From: Oscillospiraceae bacterium | Lineage (GTDB): Bacteria; Bacillota; Clostridia; Oscillospirales; Acutalibacteraceae | Direction of reading: 5' to 3' | NCBI GenBank assembly: GCA_902796535.1 | Contig: CADBPL010000194.1 | Location: 1 to 16,254 of the forward strand | Length of the DNA stretch: 16,254 nucleotides | Part shown: positions 7,918 through 15,700 of the stretch, piece by piece | Layout of the letters: each line of letters starts with the position of its first letter | Position numbering within the stretch: the first letter of the stretch is position 1 | Made by a program: the position numbers and the translations under genes | Notes under the pieces: model-generated | What the model was told of the DNA's origin: nothing | The model's database searches: none | Seen by the model: the letters and a program-made list of their open reading frames with translations, nothing else

Positions 7918-9198
7918 TCAAAAGCGATCGTATTCCTTCGCCCAGCGGCGAACCTTTTCTTCCTCATATTCACGCGGGAACCGTTCGCGCAGCTTATCCA
8001 CGCGCTTTAAGCGGGCCGTGTAATGCAGCAGGCCGGGCACAACGCCCGGTGTGGTCATAACGCCCAGCGCCTTGTTGCGCCGGTCGTGCGGCGGCGTTTC
8101 ATCGCCGCAAAGCTCCTTGGCGGTGATGACCTTTTTGAGGAACATATCATTGAGCTGCCGGTAATTCATGCTCTGCATGAGCAGGCGTGTGGCGTCATCG
8201 CGCAGAATCATGCGCAGCCATCTGTCAAAATAGAGCGCTTCAAATTCCCACAGGTCCGCCTTGGAAAAGTTGTGCTGCGACCCGGCGGCAACCTGCGCCA
8301 GATAGGTGCCCGCCTCCACGCTCACCGTAATGCCCGAGCCGCTCAGCGGTTCCAGCATGGCGGCGCTGTCGCCCACGGCGGCGTAACCGTCCGCCACAAA
8401 AATCGGAAGCGTGCGGCGCACGGGGATTTTGCTCCGCTGGCCGCCGCGCACGATTGTTTCACCGAAGCCGCCGTGAAGCCGGCGAAAATCGGCCACGCTG
8501 CTTTGAACGACCTCATCGCTGAGGCTGCCGAACGAAGCGATCAGCACGTCAACATAATCCGTTTCGGTAATCATCCAGTCCAGCGTGTTGCTGCCGTTGT
8601 GAAAAAAGCAGCAGGTGAAGGTCGGGAACGCTTTGCTGCGGTTGGTGCGCTCATAAAACGCGCGGAAGGTGTAAAGCGTTTGCGCTTCGGGGATGCGCTG
8701 CAAAATGCCGAACGATTCCGGCAGACTCTGCCGCACGGGCGAATCCATGCCGCACGCGTCGATGAGCAGATCGCAGTCGAACCGCCCCGCGTCGGTTTCC
8801 AGCCCGACAACACGCTCCTGCTCCACGACCGCCGCGCCAACCGTGACGCCAAAGCAAAGCTTGGCGCCGTTTTCTTCGGCAAAGCCGATCAGGCGTTTGA
8901 GGATCGCCTTGCGCTCCCCGAGGAAGCTGGATTTTTGGCTCCGGCGGTCAAACACGATGCGCGTGCAGTCAGGGCTGAGGTAGTTCATGCCGCTGAACGG
9001 GAGCAGCTCTTCGTCGCTCGGGCGCGGAATCTGCAGCCGGTCAAAAACCGAAGGGTTCATGCAGTCGTTCCAATCGTAGCCCATCTCCTCGCGCTTTTGC
9101 TTTTCATAAACGGTCACGTCAAAGCCGTCCCGGCTCAGCAGCGCGGCGGCGACCAGACCGCCGTGACCGGCGCCCGCCACAATGATTTTTTTACTCAC
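7918..9198 (-). CDS. FAD-dependent oxidoreductase (geranylgeranyl reductase / PHBH-fold monooxygenase-like)
   Basis: This is a flavoprotein of the p-hydroxybenzoate-hydroxylase fold. The 426 residues open with beta-alpha-beta dinucleotide binding, KKIIVAGAGHGGLVAAALLS, containing GxGxxG (residues 9-14) and the acidic end E32 in VYEK. The second FAD motif is GYAAVGDSAAMLEPLSGSGI (271-290). A middle segment DCDLLIDACGMDSPVR (141-156) is typical of this superfamily. The family includes geranylgeranyl reductases, halogenases and ring hydroxylases; I cannot choose among them. No K-x-x-W-x-x-I or W-x-W-x-I-P halogenase motif is apparent. A GTG start at 9198 is chosen over an upstream ATG at 9243, because GGGAG at 9206-9210 lies 7 bases before it and the ATG would overlap the preceding gene. 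It sits 22 bases after the serine hydrolase stop and upstream of the phosphoesterase, so the three are probably co-transcribed. Substrate unknown. Confidence 0.85.
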   Translation of the reverse strand: MSKKIIVAGAGHGGLVAAALLSRDGFDVTVYEKQKREEMGYDWNDCMNPSVFDRLQIPRPSDEELLPFSGMNYLSPDCTRIVFDRRSQKSSFLGERKAILKRLIGFAEENGAKLCFGVTVGAAVVEQERVVGLETDAGRFDCDLLIDACGMDSPVRQSLPESFGILQRIPEAQTLYTFRAFYERTNRSKAFPTFTCCFFHNGSNTLDWMITETDYVDVLIASFGSLSDEVVQSSVADFRRLHGGFGETIVRGGQRSKIPVRRTLPIFVADGYAAVGDSAAMLEPLSGSGITVSVEAGTYLAQVAAGSQHNFSKADLWEFEALYFDRWLRMILRDDATRLLMQSMNYRQLNDMFLKKVITAKELCGDETPPHDRRNKALGVMTTPGVVPGLLHYTARLKRVDKLRERFPREYEEEKVRRWAKEYDRF

Positions 9199-9205
9199 GG
9201 CAGTT

Positions 9206-9210
9206 CTCCC
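9206..9210 (-). promoter_or_regulatory. ribosome binding site that sets the GTG start of the FAD oxidoreductase
   Basis: GGGAG on the minus strand lies 7 bases before GTG at 9198, in the 22-base gap after the serine hydrolase stop. Confidence 0.65.
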
Positions 9211-9220
9211 TTTTTTCGGT

Positions 9221-10081
9221 TCACTCTGTGTAGTTATGTTCAAAGCGAATGATCTCGTCCGGCTCCACGTTCACATAGCCATGGAACGCGACCACACGGT
9301 TTTTATCCGGGTCAATAAACAGCTTCTGCCCGCACATACCGCCCTTGCCGTAGGTGCGGCCAATGCCGGTCGGGTGCAGTTCATACGGCGCGGCTTTTGC
9401 CAGCGCCACCCATTCCTCCGACAGGTAGCGCGTGCCCTGATACACGCCGCCGGTGCGGTAGAGTTCACCGAGCTTGGCCGTGTCGTCGCTGCGCATATAC
9501 AGCCCCGTGGCGCCCATGTTGTGCCCCTTGGGGCAGCAGCTCCACGCCGCCTCGCGCACGCCGAGCGGGAAGAAAAGCTCCTGCCACAAAAAATCGAGCA
9601 GACGTTTGCCCGCAGCCTGCTCCGCCAGACAGCTGAGCAGATAGAACGCGCCGTCGGAATACGCCTCCTGTTCGCCGGGGTCGGCAATAAACGGGAGCGA
9701 GAACAAATATTGCAGATAATCCTCGCCGAACGTGTTGCTGTCCATCACGTCGATATCCAGGCAGCCGCCCGGCAGGCCGGCCGTGTGCGTGAGCAGATGA
9801 TGCACGGTCACCTGCTCCCAGCGGGGCTCGGAAAACCGCGGGCAGGCGCTGCCCAGCAGGTCGACGGCACGATCCTGCGGCGAGAGTTTGCCGCGGTCAA
9901 ACAGCAGGCCAATAGCGGTCACGGTGAAGAGCTTGGCCAGCGAATACCCGTTCTGGCAGGCGTTGCCCGGCACAACGGTGATCTCTTCCGCGTCGCCTCC
10001 GTCCTTGACCTCGCCGATCGAATAAACGCAGTAGCCCTGTTGCAGACAAAATTCTCTGAGATCCTCCAAAAATCTGCTCAT
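9221..10081 (-). CDS. serine hydrolase of the beta-lactamase/transpeptidase-like fold
   Basis: This is a probable serine hydrolase related to class C beta-lactamases, esterases and D-aminopeptidases. The 286 residues contain S47-L-A-K50 (the SxxK nucleophile motif, preceded by QNGY), LLTHTAGL (96-103, a well-known block in this family), Y141-S-D143 (Y-x-N equivalent) and a C-terminal GRTYGKGGMCGQ plus AFHGY stretch that may replace the KTG box. It is shorter than typical class C enzymes (about 350-390 residues). No signal peptide is evident, so it is probably cytoplasmic. ATG 10081 is chosen because GGGAG at 10090-10094 lies 8 bases upstream; an in-frame TTG at 10102 has no such site. It is the first gene of a likely three-gene unit with the FAD oxidoreductase and phosphoesterase. 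True beta-lactamase activity is unlikely to be deducible; a peptide or ester hydrolase is as plausible. Confidence 0.85.
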   Translation of the reverse strand: MSRFLEDLREFCLQQGYCVYSIGEVKDGGDAEEITVVPGNACQNGYSLAKLFTVTAIGLLFDRGKLSPQDRAVDLLGSACPRFSEPRWEQVTVHHLLTHTAGLPGGCLDIDVMDSNTFGEDYLQYLFSLPFIADPGEQEAYSDGAFYLLSCLAEQAAGKRLLDFLWQELFFPLGVREAAWSCCPKGHNMGATGLYMRSDDTAKLGELYRTGGVYQGTRYLSEEWVALAKAAPYELHPTGIGRTYGKGGMCGQKLFIDPDKNRVVAFHGYVNVEPDEIIRFEHNYTE

Positions 10082-10133
10082 AGTCTTTGCTCCCTTTCCC
10101 AAACGCTGAACCGAACAGCGTTTTTACCATGAC

Positions 10134-10167
10134 AAAAAGGGAGGAAACGAAGCGCTTCGTTCCTCCC
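10134..10167 (-). terminator. rho-independent terminator after the LCP-family gene
   Basis: On the minus strand a long, nearly perfect inverted repeat, GGGAGGA-ACGAAGC / GCTTCGT-TTCCTCCC (one bulged base), is followed by TTTTTGTC. It begins about 9 bases after the LCP stop codon and separates the hom-lysC-gyrA-LCP block from the serine hydrolase cluster. Confidence 0.85.
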
Positions 10168-10175
10168 CCATTTCT

Positions 10176-11759
10176 TTAATCTTCCTGTTCCTGCGGCTCC
10201 TCCGGCGTTTCTTCCGGCGCCTGCGTGACCTGCTCCCTGGTGGTTTGCACCTTCGTGGTCGCTTCCTTTGTGGTCGCTTCCTTCGTGGTCAGCACCCTGG
10301 TGGTCTTCTGGGTCACGGCTTCTTCGTATTCATCCTCGCCGCCTTCGTCGTCGGACGGCGCCGTCGTCAGCCGATTCAGAATACTGCTGCCCCTGCGTTC
10401 CGTCGTTTCCGCTTGTTCCGTCACAACGGTATAATCTCTGGTGGTCGTTACGTAGTTGTAGCTCGATTTGGTCGTGCTCGACCGGGTCGCGCCCGCGCGG
10501 CTGCCGCTGTTGCGCACATAATACAGCGCCGTAATGCGGCCGGCGTCAAGCTCAATGTTCGTGGTGTCGTAAAGCGCCTGCTGCACCTTCTGCGCGGCAA
10601 GCGGATAATCCACCACCCAAAGGGACTGGCCGTCGATCATGGCGTCCCGGCGGCAATCAACGTCAGGCATGGTGATGTTGACGACCTCGTAATCCATCCA
10701 ACCCTGCGCAAGAGCCTGCGCGGCGTAGGTGACGATCTTGCTCTTGGGGCAATCGGTGCCCAGATAAGGCAGAAGCTTATCGACCGCGTTGAGCAGCTGC
10801 CCTTTGCTCGCGCCCTTCGCACTCTTGATCAAAGCCTCGATCACAGTGCGCTGACGGCGCGTTCTGGAAACGTCGCTGTCCGCATCGCTGTGGCGGATGC
10901 GGCTGTAAACCAGCGCCTGCGCGCCGTCCAGCTTGACCAGACCGTAATTCGGGATCTTTTTGATCGCGTGCGTGGTGCGGTTGATGTATTTCATCTCATA
11001 TTCCTGCACGTCGACCGTGATGCCGCCCAGCGCGTTGATCACCTTGGGGAAGGTGCTGAAGTCGACGGCAACGTAATAATCGATGTCGACCTTATAATCG
11101 TTTTCAATGGTCTGGACCGTGGCTTTGGCGCCGCCGCGGGCGTAAGCGGCGTTGACCTTGTGCCAGTAGTCTCTACCGTTCACGGTGAAGTAGGTGCGGC
11201 TGTCGCGCATGAAGGACACCAGCGTGATCTTTTCGGTCTTTTTGTTGACCGAAACCAGAATCAGCGAGTCGGAGTTGCCGCCTTTGGTCACGCCGTTCTT
11301 GCCGTCGATGCCGACGAGAAGCACGTTGATGATGTATTTTTGCTTCATCAGCTCGCCGCCGTTGTTGTGCCACTTTTTCAGCAGATCATCCAGCGATGCG
11401 GCGCTCGACACCTCATGCATGGCCTGGAATTCTTCCTCGTTGAAATCCTCGCTGAATTCTTCCTCTTCTTCTTCCATACCGGTGAAAACCTCACCGCTGT
11501 CGTGGATCACGTCAAGCTTTTCGTTGATGAAGGTGCCGATCAGGAAGGCGATAAACAGCACGATAAAGACCAGAATGGCCGCGAAAATGATTTTCGTGTT
11601 CCTCTTGTTGTTTTTGCCCATAAACTCCAAAAACTTGTTGGGGTAAACAACCTCCATCTGCTCCACCGGCTTGTGACCGCGCCGGTAGGATTGGGATTCC
11701 TGCGTGGAAGAGGAATAAACATCTTCATATTCCCGATTGTTCTGATTGTTCTCATTCAT
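10176..11759 (-). CDS. LytR-CpsA-Psr (LCP) family cell-wall ligase with threonine-rich tail
   Basis: LCP proteins are membrane-anchored enzymes that transfer wall teichoic acid or other polymers from lipid carriers to peptidoglycan on the outer face of the membrane. With the ATG at 11759 the protein has 527 residues. A cytoplasmic N terminus of about 55 residues precedes one helix (about 56-77). An acidic stretch follows (95-111, EEEEEE). The LCP domain spans about 145-310: NVLLVGIDG, N162-S-D164-SLILV, SFMRDSR with R185 and D186, VDFSTFPKVINALGGI, and YSRIRHSDADSDVSRTRRQR (285-304). The catalytic Asp and Arg residues are therefore present. A long Thr/Ser/Glu-rich low-complexity tail covers about 425-527, with a 5-residue repeat TTKEA. 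The start is uncertain: an ATG at 11783 would add 8 residues, and neither has a strong ribosome binding site. The gene lies 57 bases after gyrA and ends at a strong terminator. Confidence 0.93.
   Translation of the reverse strand: MNENNQNNREYEDVYSSSTQESQSYRRGHKPVEQMEVVYPNKFLEFMGKNNKRNTKIIFAAILVFIVLFIAFLIGTFINEKLDVIHDSGEVFTGMEEEEEEFSEDFNEEEFQAMHEVSSAASLDDLLKKWHNNGGELMKQKYIINVLLVGIDGKNGVTKGGNSDSLILVSVNKKTEKITLVSFMRDSRTYFTVNGRDYWHKVNAAYARGGAKATVQTIENDYKVDIDYYVAVDFSTFPKVINALGGITVDVQEYEMKYINRTTHAIKKIPNYGLVKLDGAQALVYSRIRHSDADSDVSRTRRQRTVIEALIKSAKGASKGQLLNAVDKLLPYLGTDCPKSKIVTYAAQALAQGWMDYEVVNITMPDVDCRRDAMIDGQSLWVVDYPLAAQKVQQALYDTTNIELDAGRITALYYVRNSGSRAGATRSSTTKSSYNYVTTTRDYTVVTEQAETTERRGSSILNRLTTAPSDDEGGEDEYEEAVTQKTTRVLTTKEATTKEATTKVQTTREQVTQAPEETPEEPQEQED
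10255..10290 (-). repeat. 15-base tandem repeat in the LCP tail
   Basis: GTGGTCGCTTCCTT (+ strand) occurs at 10255-10268 and again at 10270-10283, followed by a partial third copy (GTGGTC, 10285-10290). The 15-base unit keeps frame and encodes the TTKEA repeat. More degenerate copies (GGTGGT) extend to both sides. Repeat number may vary between strains. Confidence 0.75.
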
Positions 11760-11816
11760 ACCCAATATCTCTTTCTCTCTCATCCGTTGGTAACCGTTGG
11801 CCGAAAAGCCGCCGCG

Positions 11817-14339
11817 TTACGTCTGTTCTTCCCCGGTTTCCGTTGACGGCGCCTGAGCCGCTTCTTCGTTCGGTTCAGTCTCCGTTTTTTCCGTCACATC
11901 CTCGTTTTCACGTTCCGCCGTGGTCACGGTGACCAGCTTGTCCCCCTCCGTTACGCGCATGATGCGAACGCCCTTGGAGGTGCGGGAGAAGGTGCTGATG
12001 GTATCTGCCGGCATACGGATGATGATCCCGCCGGAGGAAATGAGGATGATATCGTCTTCGTCCTCGACCGTGATGAGCGCCGCCACGTCGCCGTATTTTT
12101 CGGTTTTGTAGTTGATCACGCCCTTGCCGCCGCGGGACTGCATCCGGTATTCCGCCTTGGTGCTGCGGCGGCCGTAACCGGTTTCGGTGACCGTGAGCAC
12201 AACGGAATCCTCCTTGAGCACGTCGAAGCCGACAACCTCGTCGCCCTCGCGCAGTTCGATGGCCTTCACGCCGCGCGCGGTGCGGCCGATGGCTCTGGCG
12301 TCGGTTTCACGGAACATGATCGACATACCCTTGCGCGTACCGACGAGCAGATCATCCTCCCCGTTGGTGAGCTTCACCCAGGCCAGGGCGTCGTCCTCAT
12401 CGAGCGTGATGGCGATCACGCCGTTTTTGCGGATGTTTTTATATGCGTCAAGCAACGTGCGTTTGATAATGCCGTTGCGGGTGACCATGCAGAGATATTC
12501 GCCGTTTGCCTGCGCCGGCACGCGGAGCATGGCGGAAATTTTTTCTTCCGCGCCAAGCGGCAGAATGTTGACCGCGTTCACACCCTTGCCCGTGCGGGAG
12601 CTTTCGGGAATTTCGTAGCCCTTGAGCTTGTAAGCCCGCCCGTAATTGGTGAAGAACATGATATAGTCGTGTGAAGAGCAGGTGAACATGGTTTTGACCG
12701 TGTCCTCCTCGCGGCGCGTCATGCCCATGATGCCGCGGCCGCCCCGCCGCTGGGAACGGTAGGTATCGGTCGGCATACGCTTGAGATAGCCGCGCTCAGT
12801 GAGGGTGAAAACACATTCCTCTTCGGGGATCAGGTCTTCAATATCCACCTCGCCGCTGACGTTGCAGATCTCCGTGCGGCGGTCGTCGCCGTATTTGTCG
12901 GCCAGAACCTTCGCTTCGTCCTTAACGATCTGCTTCACGCGCGCTTCGCTGCCGAGGATCTCGGTGTATTCGGCAATTTTCGCCTTGAGCTGCGCCATTT
13001 CGTCAAGCAGCTTCTGGCGCTCCATCCCCGTCAACTGGCCCAAGCGCATTTCAACGATCTTCTGCGCCTGAATTTCATCAAAGCCAAAGCGTTCCATCAG
13101 GCGCTGTTTACCGGTGGCCTGATCGGGAGAGGAACGGAGAATGCTGATCACTTCGTCGATGTAATCGAGCGCAAGGATATAGCCCTCTAAAATATGCGCC
13201 CGTTCCTGCGCCTTGCGCAGATTATACTGTGTGCGGCGGGTAATGACCTCACACTGGAAGGCAATGTATTGCTCCAGCATTTCCTTGAGCGACAGAATGC
13301 GGGGCACCCCGTCGACCAATGCAAGCATGATCACGCCGAAGGAGGACTGCAGCTGGGTGTAATTGAACAGCTGGTTGAGCACCACCTGCGGGTTTGCGTC
13401 GCGCTTGAGTTCGATGACGATGTGCATACCCTCGATCGCCGAATAATCGTTGATGTCGGAAATGCCTTCCACACGTTTATCTTTTACCAGATCGGCAATG
13501 CTTTCAATGAGCCTTGCCTTGTTGACCATGTAGGGGATCTCGGTGATATTGATGGAGAAACGGCCGGGCTTATCCTCTTTGATCTCGGTCTTGGCGCGCA
13601 CCACGATGCGGCCGCGGCCGGTCGCGTAAGCGGCGCGGATGCCGGAACGGCCCATGATCACGCCCGCAGTCGGAAAATCGGGGCCTTTGATGTGTTCCAT
13701 CAGTTCAGCCAGCTCCGCGCCGGGGTTATCGATGAGGAAGCACATGCCGTCGATCACTTCGCGCAGGTTGTGCGGCGGGATATTGGTCGCCATACCCACC
13801 GCAATGCCGGTCGAGCCGTTGATGAGCAGGTTCGGAATGCGGGACGGCAGCACGACAGGCTCCTTGAGGCGGTCGTCATAGTTGGGCACAAAATCCACAG
13901 TATCCTTGTCGATATCGGCCAGCATTTCCATGGAGACCTTGCTCATGCGCGACTCGGTGTAACGGTAGGCAGCCGGCGGATCGCCGTCGATCGAGCCGAA
14001 GTTGCCGTGGCCGTCCACGAGCGTATAGCGCATGGAAAAGCTCTGCGCCAGGCGAACCATCGCGTCGTAAACGGAAGCGTCGCCGTGCGGGTGATAGCTG
14101 CCCAGCACCTGACCGACCGTGTCGGCGCATTTGCGGTATGGCTCGTTCGGATAGAGCGATTTCTCGTACATGGTGTAGAGTATTCTTCTGTGAACCGGCT
14201 TGAGCCCGTCACGCACGTCGGGCAGCGCACGAGCCGTGATGACCGACATGGAATAATCCAAAAAGGATTTGCGCATCTTGCCGCTGAGTTCCACATCTAT
14301 GATTTTTTGGTTGGCAACCGATTGTTCATCAAAACCCAT
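11817..14339 (-). CDS. gyrA: DNA gyrase subunit A
   Basis: GyrA is the DNA breakage-reunion subunit of gyrase. The 840 residues match full length. Visible: an N-terminal [22 protein letters not shown] block (31-52), the quinolone-resistance region [19 protein letters not shown] (81-99), the catalytic tyrosine Y127 in AYRYTESR, and [20 protein letters not shown] in the winged-helix/tower region. The coiled coil includes the [13 protein letters not shown] segment. The C-terminal beta-pinwheel carries the gyrase-specific GyrA box QRRGGRG (530-536), which excludes ParC/topoisomerase IV. The last ~50 residues are an acidic Glu/Thr tail. At the E. coli Ser83 position this protein has A88, while the Asp87 equivalent D92 is kept. 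The ATG start has AGGGTG nine bases upstream. gyrB is not adjacent in this window; the upstream neighbour is lysC (106 bases) and the downstream one is the LCP gene. Confidence 0.98.
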   Translation of the reverse strand: MGFDEQSVANQKIIDVELSGKMRKSFLDYSMSVITARALPDVRDGLKPVHRRILYTMYEKSLYPNEPYRKCADTVGQVLGSYHPHGDASVYDAMVRLAQSFSMRYTLVDGHGNFGSIDGDPPAAYRYTESRMSKVSMEMLADIDKDTVDFVPNYDDRLKEPVVLPSRIPNLLINGSTGIAVGMATNIPPHNLREVIDGMCFLIDNPGAELAELMEHIKGPDFPTAGVIMGRSGIRAAYATGRGRIVVRAKTEIKEDKPGRFSINITEIPYMVNKARLIESIADLVKDKRVEGISDINDYSAIEGMHIVIELKRDANPQVVLNQLFNYTQLQSSFGVIMLALVDGVPRILSLKEMLEQYIAFQCEVITRRTQYNLRKAQERAHILEGYILALDYIDEVISILRSSPDQATGKQRLMERFGFDEIQAQKIVEMRLGQLTGMERQKLLDEMAQLKAKIAEYTEILGSEARVKQIVKDEAKVLADKYGDDRRTEICNVSGEVDIEDLIPEEECVFTLTERGYLKRMPTDTYRSQRRGGRGIMGMTRREEDTVKTMFTCSSHDYIMFFTNYGRAYKLKGYEIPESSRTGKGVNAVNILPLGAEEKISAMLRVPAQANGEYLCMVTRNGIIKRTLLDAYKNIRKNGVIAITLDEDDALAWVKLTNGEDDLLVGTRKGMSIMFRETDARAIGRTARGVKAIELREGDEVVGFDVLKEDSVVLTVTETGYGRRSTKAEYRMQSRGGKGVINYKTEKYGDVAALITVEDEDDIILISSGGIIIRMPADTISTFSRTSKGVRIMRVTEGDKLVTVTTAERENEDVTEKTETEPNEEAAQAPSTETGEEQT

Positions 14340-14445
14340 TATTTTATCACCCTATCTGCGGCCGCATTGGGTTCAGCCGCAAACATTCTTTCTAAATCAA
14401 TTTAAGGCAACCGCCGGTTCATGCGCGGCGGATCGGAGGCTCCCG
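14340..14445. other. intergenic region between lysC and gyrA
   Basis: The 106-base gap holds two inverted repeats. One (CCGCCG 14411-14416 with CGGCGG 14426-14431) lies just past the lysC stop and is followed on the minus strand by TTGCCTTAAATT, a poor T-run, so it is at best a weak terminator. The other (TGCGGC 14357-14362 with GCCGCA 14376-14381) lies in the gyrA leader. An AT-rich stretch between them (14382-14405) could hold a gyrA promoter, but I found no convincing -35/-10 pair. Confidence 0.35.
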
Positions 14446-14922
14446 TCAATCCACCGGGAAAAACGCCTTGTGAACGGCGGAAACGGCGCGGTCCGCGCTT
14501 TCCAGGTCGATCAGAACGGAAATCTTGATCTCGCTCGTGGAGATCATCTGAATGTTGATGTCGTTTTCAAACAGCGCCTCAAACATTTTGGAGGCGGTAC
14601 CGGGGTGCGTTTCCATGCCGGCGCCGACCACGGAAACCTTGGCGACGTTGGTATCGCACAGAATATCAAGCCCCTCCAGGCAGTCGATGGATTCCTTCAG
14701 CGCGGTCACGGCGGCTTCGCCGTTGGATTTGCTGACGGTGAAGATAATATCCTTGGTGTTGTTTCTGCCGACGGATTGCAGAATGATGTCCACATTCATG
14801 TTCATCGCGGCTAATTTTGAGAAAATTTTGAAGGCGATGCCGGGGATATCGGGCACGCCGATGATCGAGATGCGGGCAACGTCGGTATCTTTCGTAACGC
14901 CTCTGACTAACATTTTTTCCAT
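14446..14922 (-). CDS. lysC: aspartate kinase beta (regulatory) subunit from an internal in-frame start in lysC
   Basis: ATG at 14922 (codon 246 of lysC, MEKMLVRGVTKD) is preceded by AAGGAGG at 14931-14937, with 8 bases between. This is an unusually good ribosome binding site inside a coding region, and it also spells lysine-glutamate-alanine in the frame. Translation from it would give a 158-residue protein made of the two ACT domains only. Separate small beta subunits produced this way are established for aspartokinase II of B. subtilis and for the C. glutamicum enzyme, where alpha and beta chains form an alpha2beta2 complex that binds lysine. The presence of the beta product here is inference from the ribosome binding site. 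Confidence 0.7.
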   Translation of the reverse strand: MEKMLVRGVTKDTDVARISIIGVPDIPGIAFKIFSKLAAMNMNVDIILQSVGRNNTKDIIFTVSKSNGEAAVTALKESIDCLEGLDILCDTNVAKVSVVGAGMETHPGTASKMFEALFENDINIQMISTSEIKISVLIDLESADRAVSAVHKAFFPVD

Positions 14923-15657
14923 TTTTGCTGCCTCCTTAACAATTGTGCCGGGAACCCGTTTCAGGCTGGAAAGCACTTCCACCTCTACGTTATATTTTTT
15001 AGCCATTTCCACGGAGCGGTTGTTGAGCACCTGCGCGCCGAGCGTGGCCAATTCGAGCATTTCATCGTAAGTAATTTCCTTGAGCTTTTTCGCGCCCTCC
15101 ACCTTGCGGGGGTCGGCGGTGTAAACGCCTTCCACGTCGGTGAAGATCTGGCAGCGGTCGGCATGGAGCGCGGCGGCGATGGCGACGGCGCTGGTGTCGG
15201 ACCCGCCGCGGCCGAGCGTGGTGATGTCGTCAAAGCTGTTCAGCCCCTGAAAGCCCGCGACGATAACGATCTTTTTCTTGTCGATCTCCGCTTTGAGCCG
15301 TTCGGGCTGGATGGCTTTGATGCGCGCCGAGCCGTAGTGCCGGTCGGTGCGAAAGCCCGCCTGCCAGCCAAGCAGCGAAATCACGGGGTAACCCATGGCC
15401 TCAATGGCCATGGCAAGCAGCGCGCTGGACATCTGTTCGCCCGCGCTGAGCAGCGAATCCATTTCGCGCTTGGACGCCTTCGGATTGATCTCCGCGGCTT
15501 TTTCGATCAGATCATCGGTGGTGTCGCCCTGCGCCGAAACAACGGCCACCACGTCGTTGCCCTGCTTGTAGGTGTCGGTGATGATGGACGCCACGTTGCG
15601 CACACGCTCCGCATTGGCCACGGAGCTGCCGCCGAATTTCTGTACAATAAGTGCCAT
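14446..15657 (-). CDS. lysC: aspartate kinase (alpha subunit, with internal beta-subunit start)
   Basis: Aspartate kinase phosphorylates L-aspartate in the first step to lysine, threonine and methionine. The 403 residues match the Bacillus-type lysine-sensitive enzyme. Visible: the kinase signature VQKFGGSSVANAERV (5-19), SAQGDTTDDLI, LSAGEQMSSALLA, LGRGGSDTSA and TDVEGVYTADPR. Two C-terminal ACT domains follow, from about residue 260, with ISIIGVPDIPGIAFKIFSKL and AKVSVVGAGMETHPGTASKM. The ATG start has AGGAGG (15667-15672) nine bases upstream. A strong second Shine-Dalgarno and ATG occur in frame at codon 246 and would yield the ACT region as a separate beta subunit, as in B. subtilis aspartokinase II. 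It lies 43 bases after hom, whose partial end is at the right edge, and these two are plausibly one operon. Feedback inhibition by lysine and/or threonine is expected from the ACT domains but cannot be read from sequence alone. Confidence 0.97.
   Translation of the reverse strand: MALIVQKFGGSSVANAERVRNVASIITDTYKQGNDVVAVVSAQGDTTDDLIEKAAEINPKASKREMDSLLSAGEQMSSALLAMAIEAMGYPVISLLGWQAGFRTDRHYGSARIKAIQPERLKAEIDKKKIVIVAGFQGLNSFDDITTLGRGGSDTSAVAIAAALHADRCQIFTDVEGVYTADPRKVEGAKKLKEITYDEMLELATLGAQVLNNRSVEMAKKYNVEVEVLSSLKRVPGTIVKEAAKMEKMLVRGVTKDTDVARISIIGVPDIPGIAFKIFSKLAAMNMNVDIILQSVGRNNTKDIIFTVSKSNGEAAVTALKESIDCLEGLDILCDTNVAKVSVVGAGMETHPGTASKMFEALFENDINIQMISTSEIKISVLIDLESADRAVSAVHKAFFPVD
14931..14937 (-). 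promoter_or_regulatory. internal Shine-Dalgarno in lysC for the beta subunit
   Basis: AAGGAGG on the minus strand, 8 bases before the in-frame ATG at 14922. It is as strong as the site that starts the full-length protein (AGGAGG, 15667-15672). Confidence 0.75.
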
Positions 15658-15700
15658 AATTTATTACCTCCTGTACCTGTGGTTCAGTCTATTCGGCAAA

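Noticed and set aside
8023..9252. A 409-codon open frame antisense to the FAD oxidoreductase
   Set aside because: FAD-binding motifs are clear on the other strand, and this frame is His/Ala/Arg-rich with no domain.
10255..10290. CRISPR-like or mobile direct repeats
   Set aside because: The 15-base repeats are contiguous, in frame, and encode the TTKEA repeats of the LCP tail. There are no spacers and no flanking mobile genes.
10245..11846. A 533-codon open frame antisense to the LCP gene
   Set aside because: Its length comes from codon bias in the LCP gene. The translation resembles no protein family, and LCP motifs on the opposite strand are intact.
14357..14381. Hairpin in the gyrA leader as an attenuator or riboswitch
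   Set aside because: Only a 6-bp stem with a 13-base loop, no T-run and no alternative pairing seen; probably chance in GC-rich DNA.
13194..14405. A 403-codon open frame antisense to gyrA
   Set aside because: It is a shadow of gyrA, whose conserved motifs cover the same bases; no ribosome binding site or recognisable domain.
15658..15700. A lysine riboswitch ahead of lysC
   Set aside because: The gap between hom and lysC is only 43 bases, far too short for a lysine riboswitch. One could lie upstream of hom outside the window.
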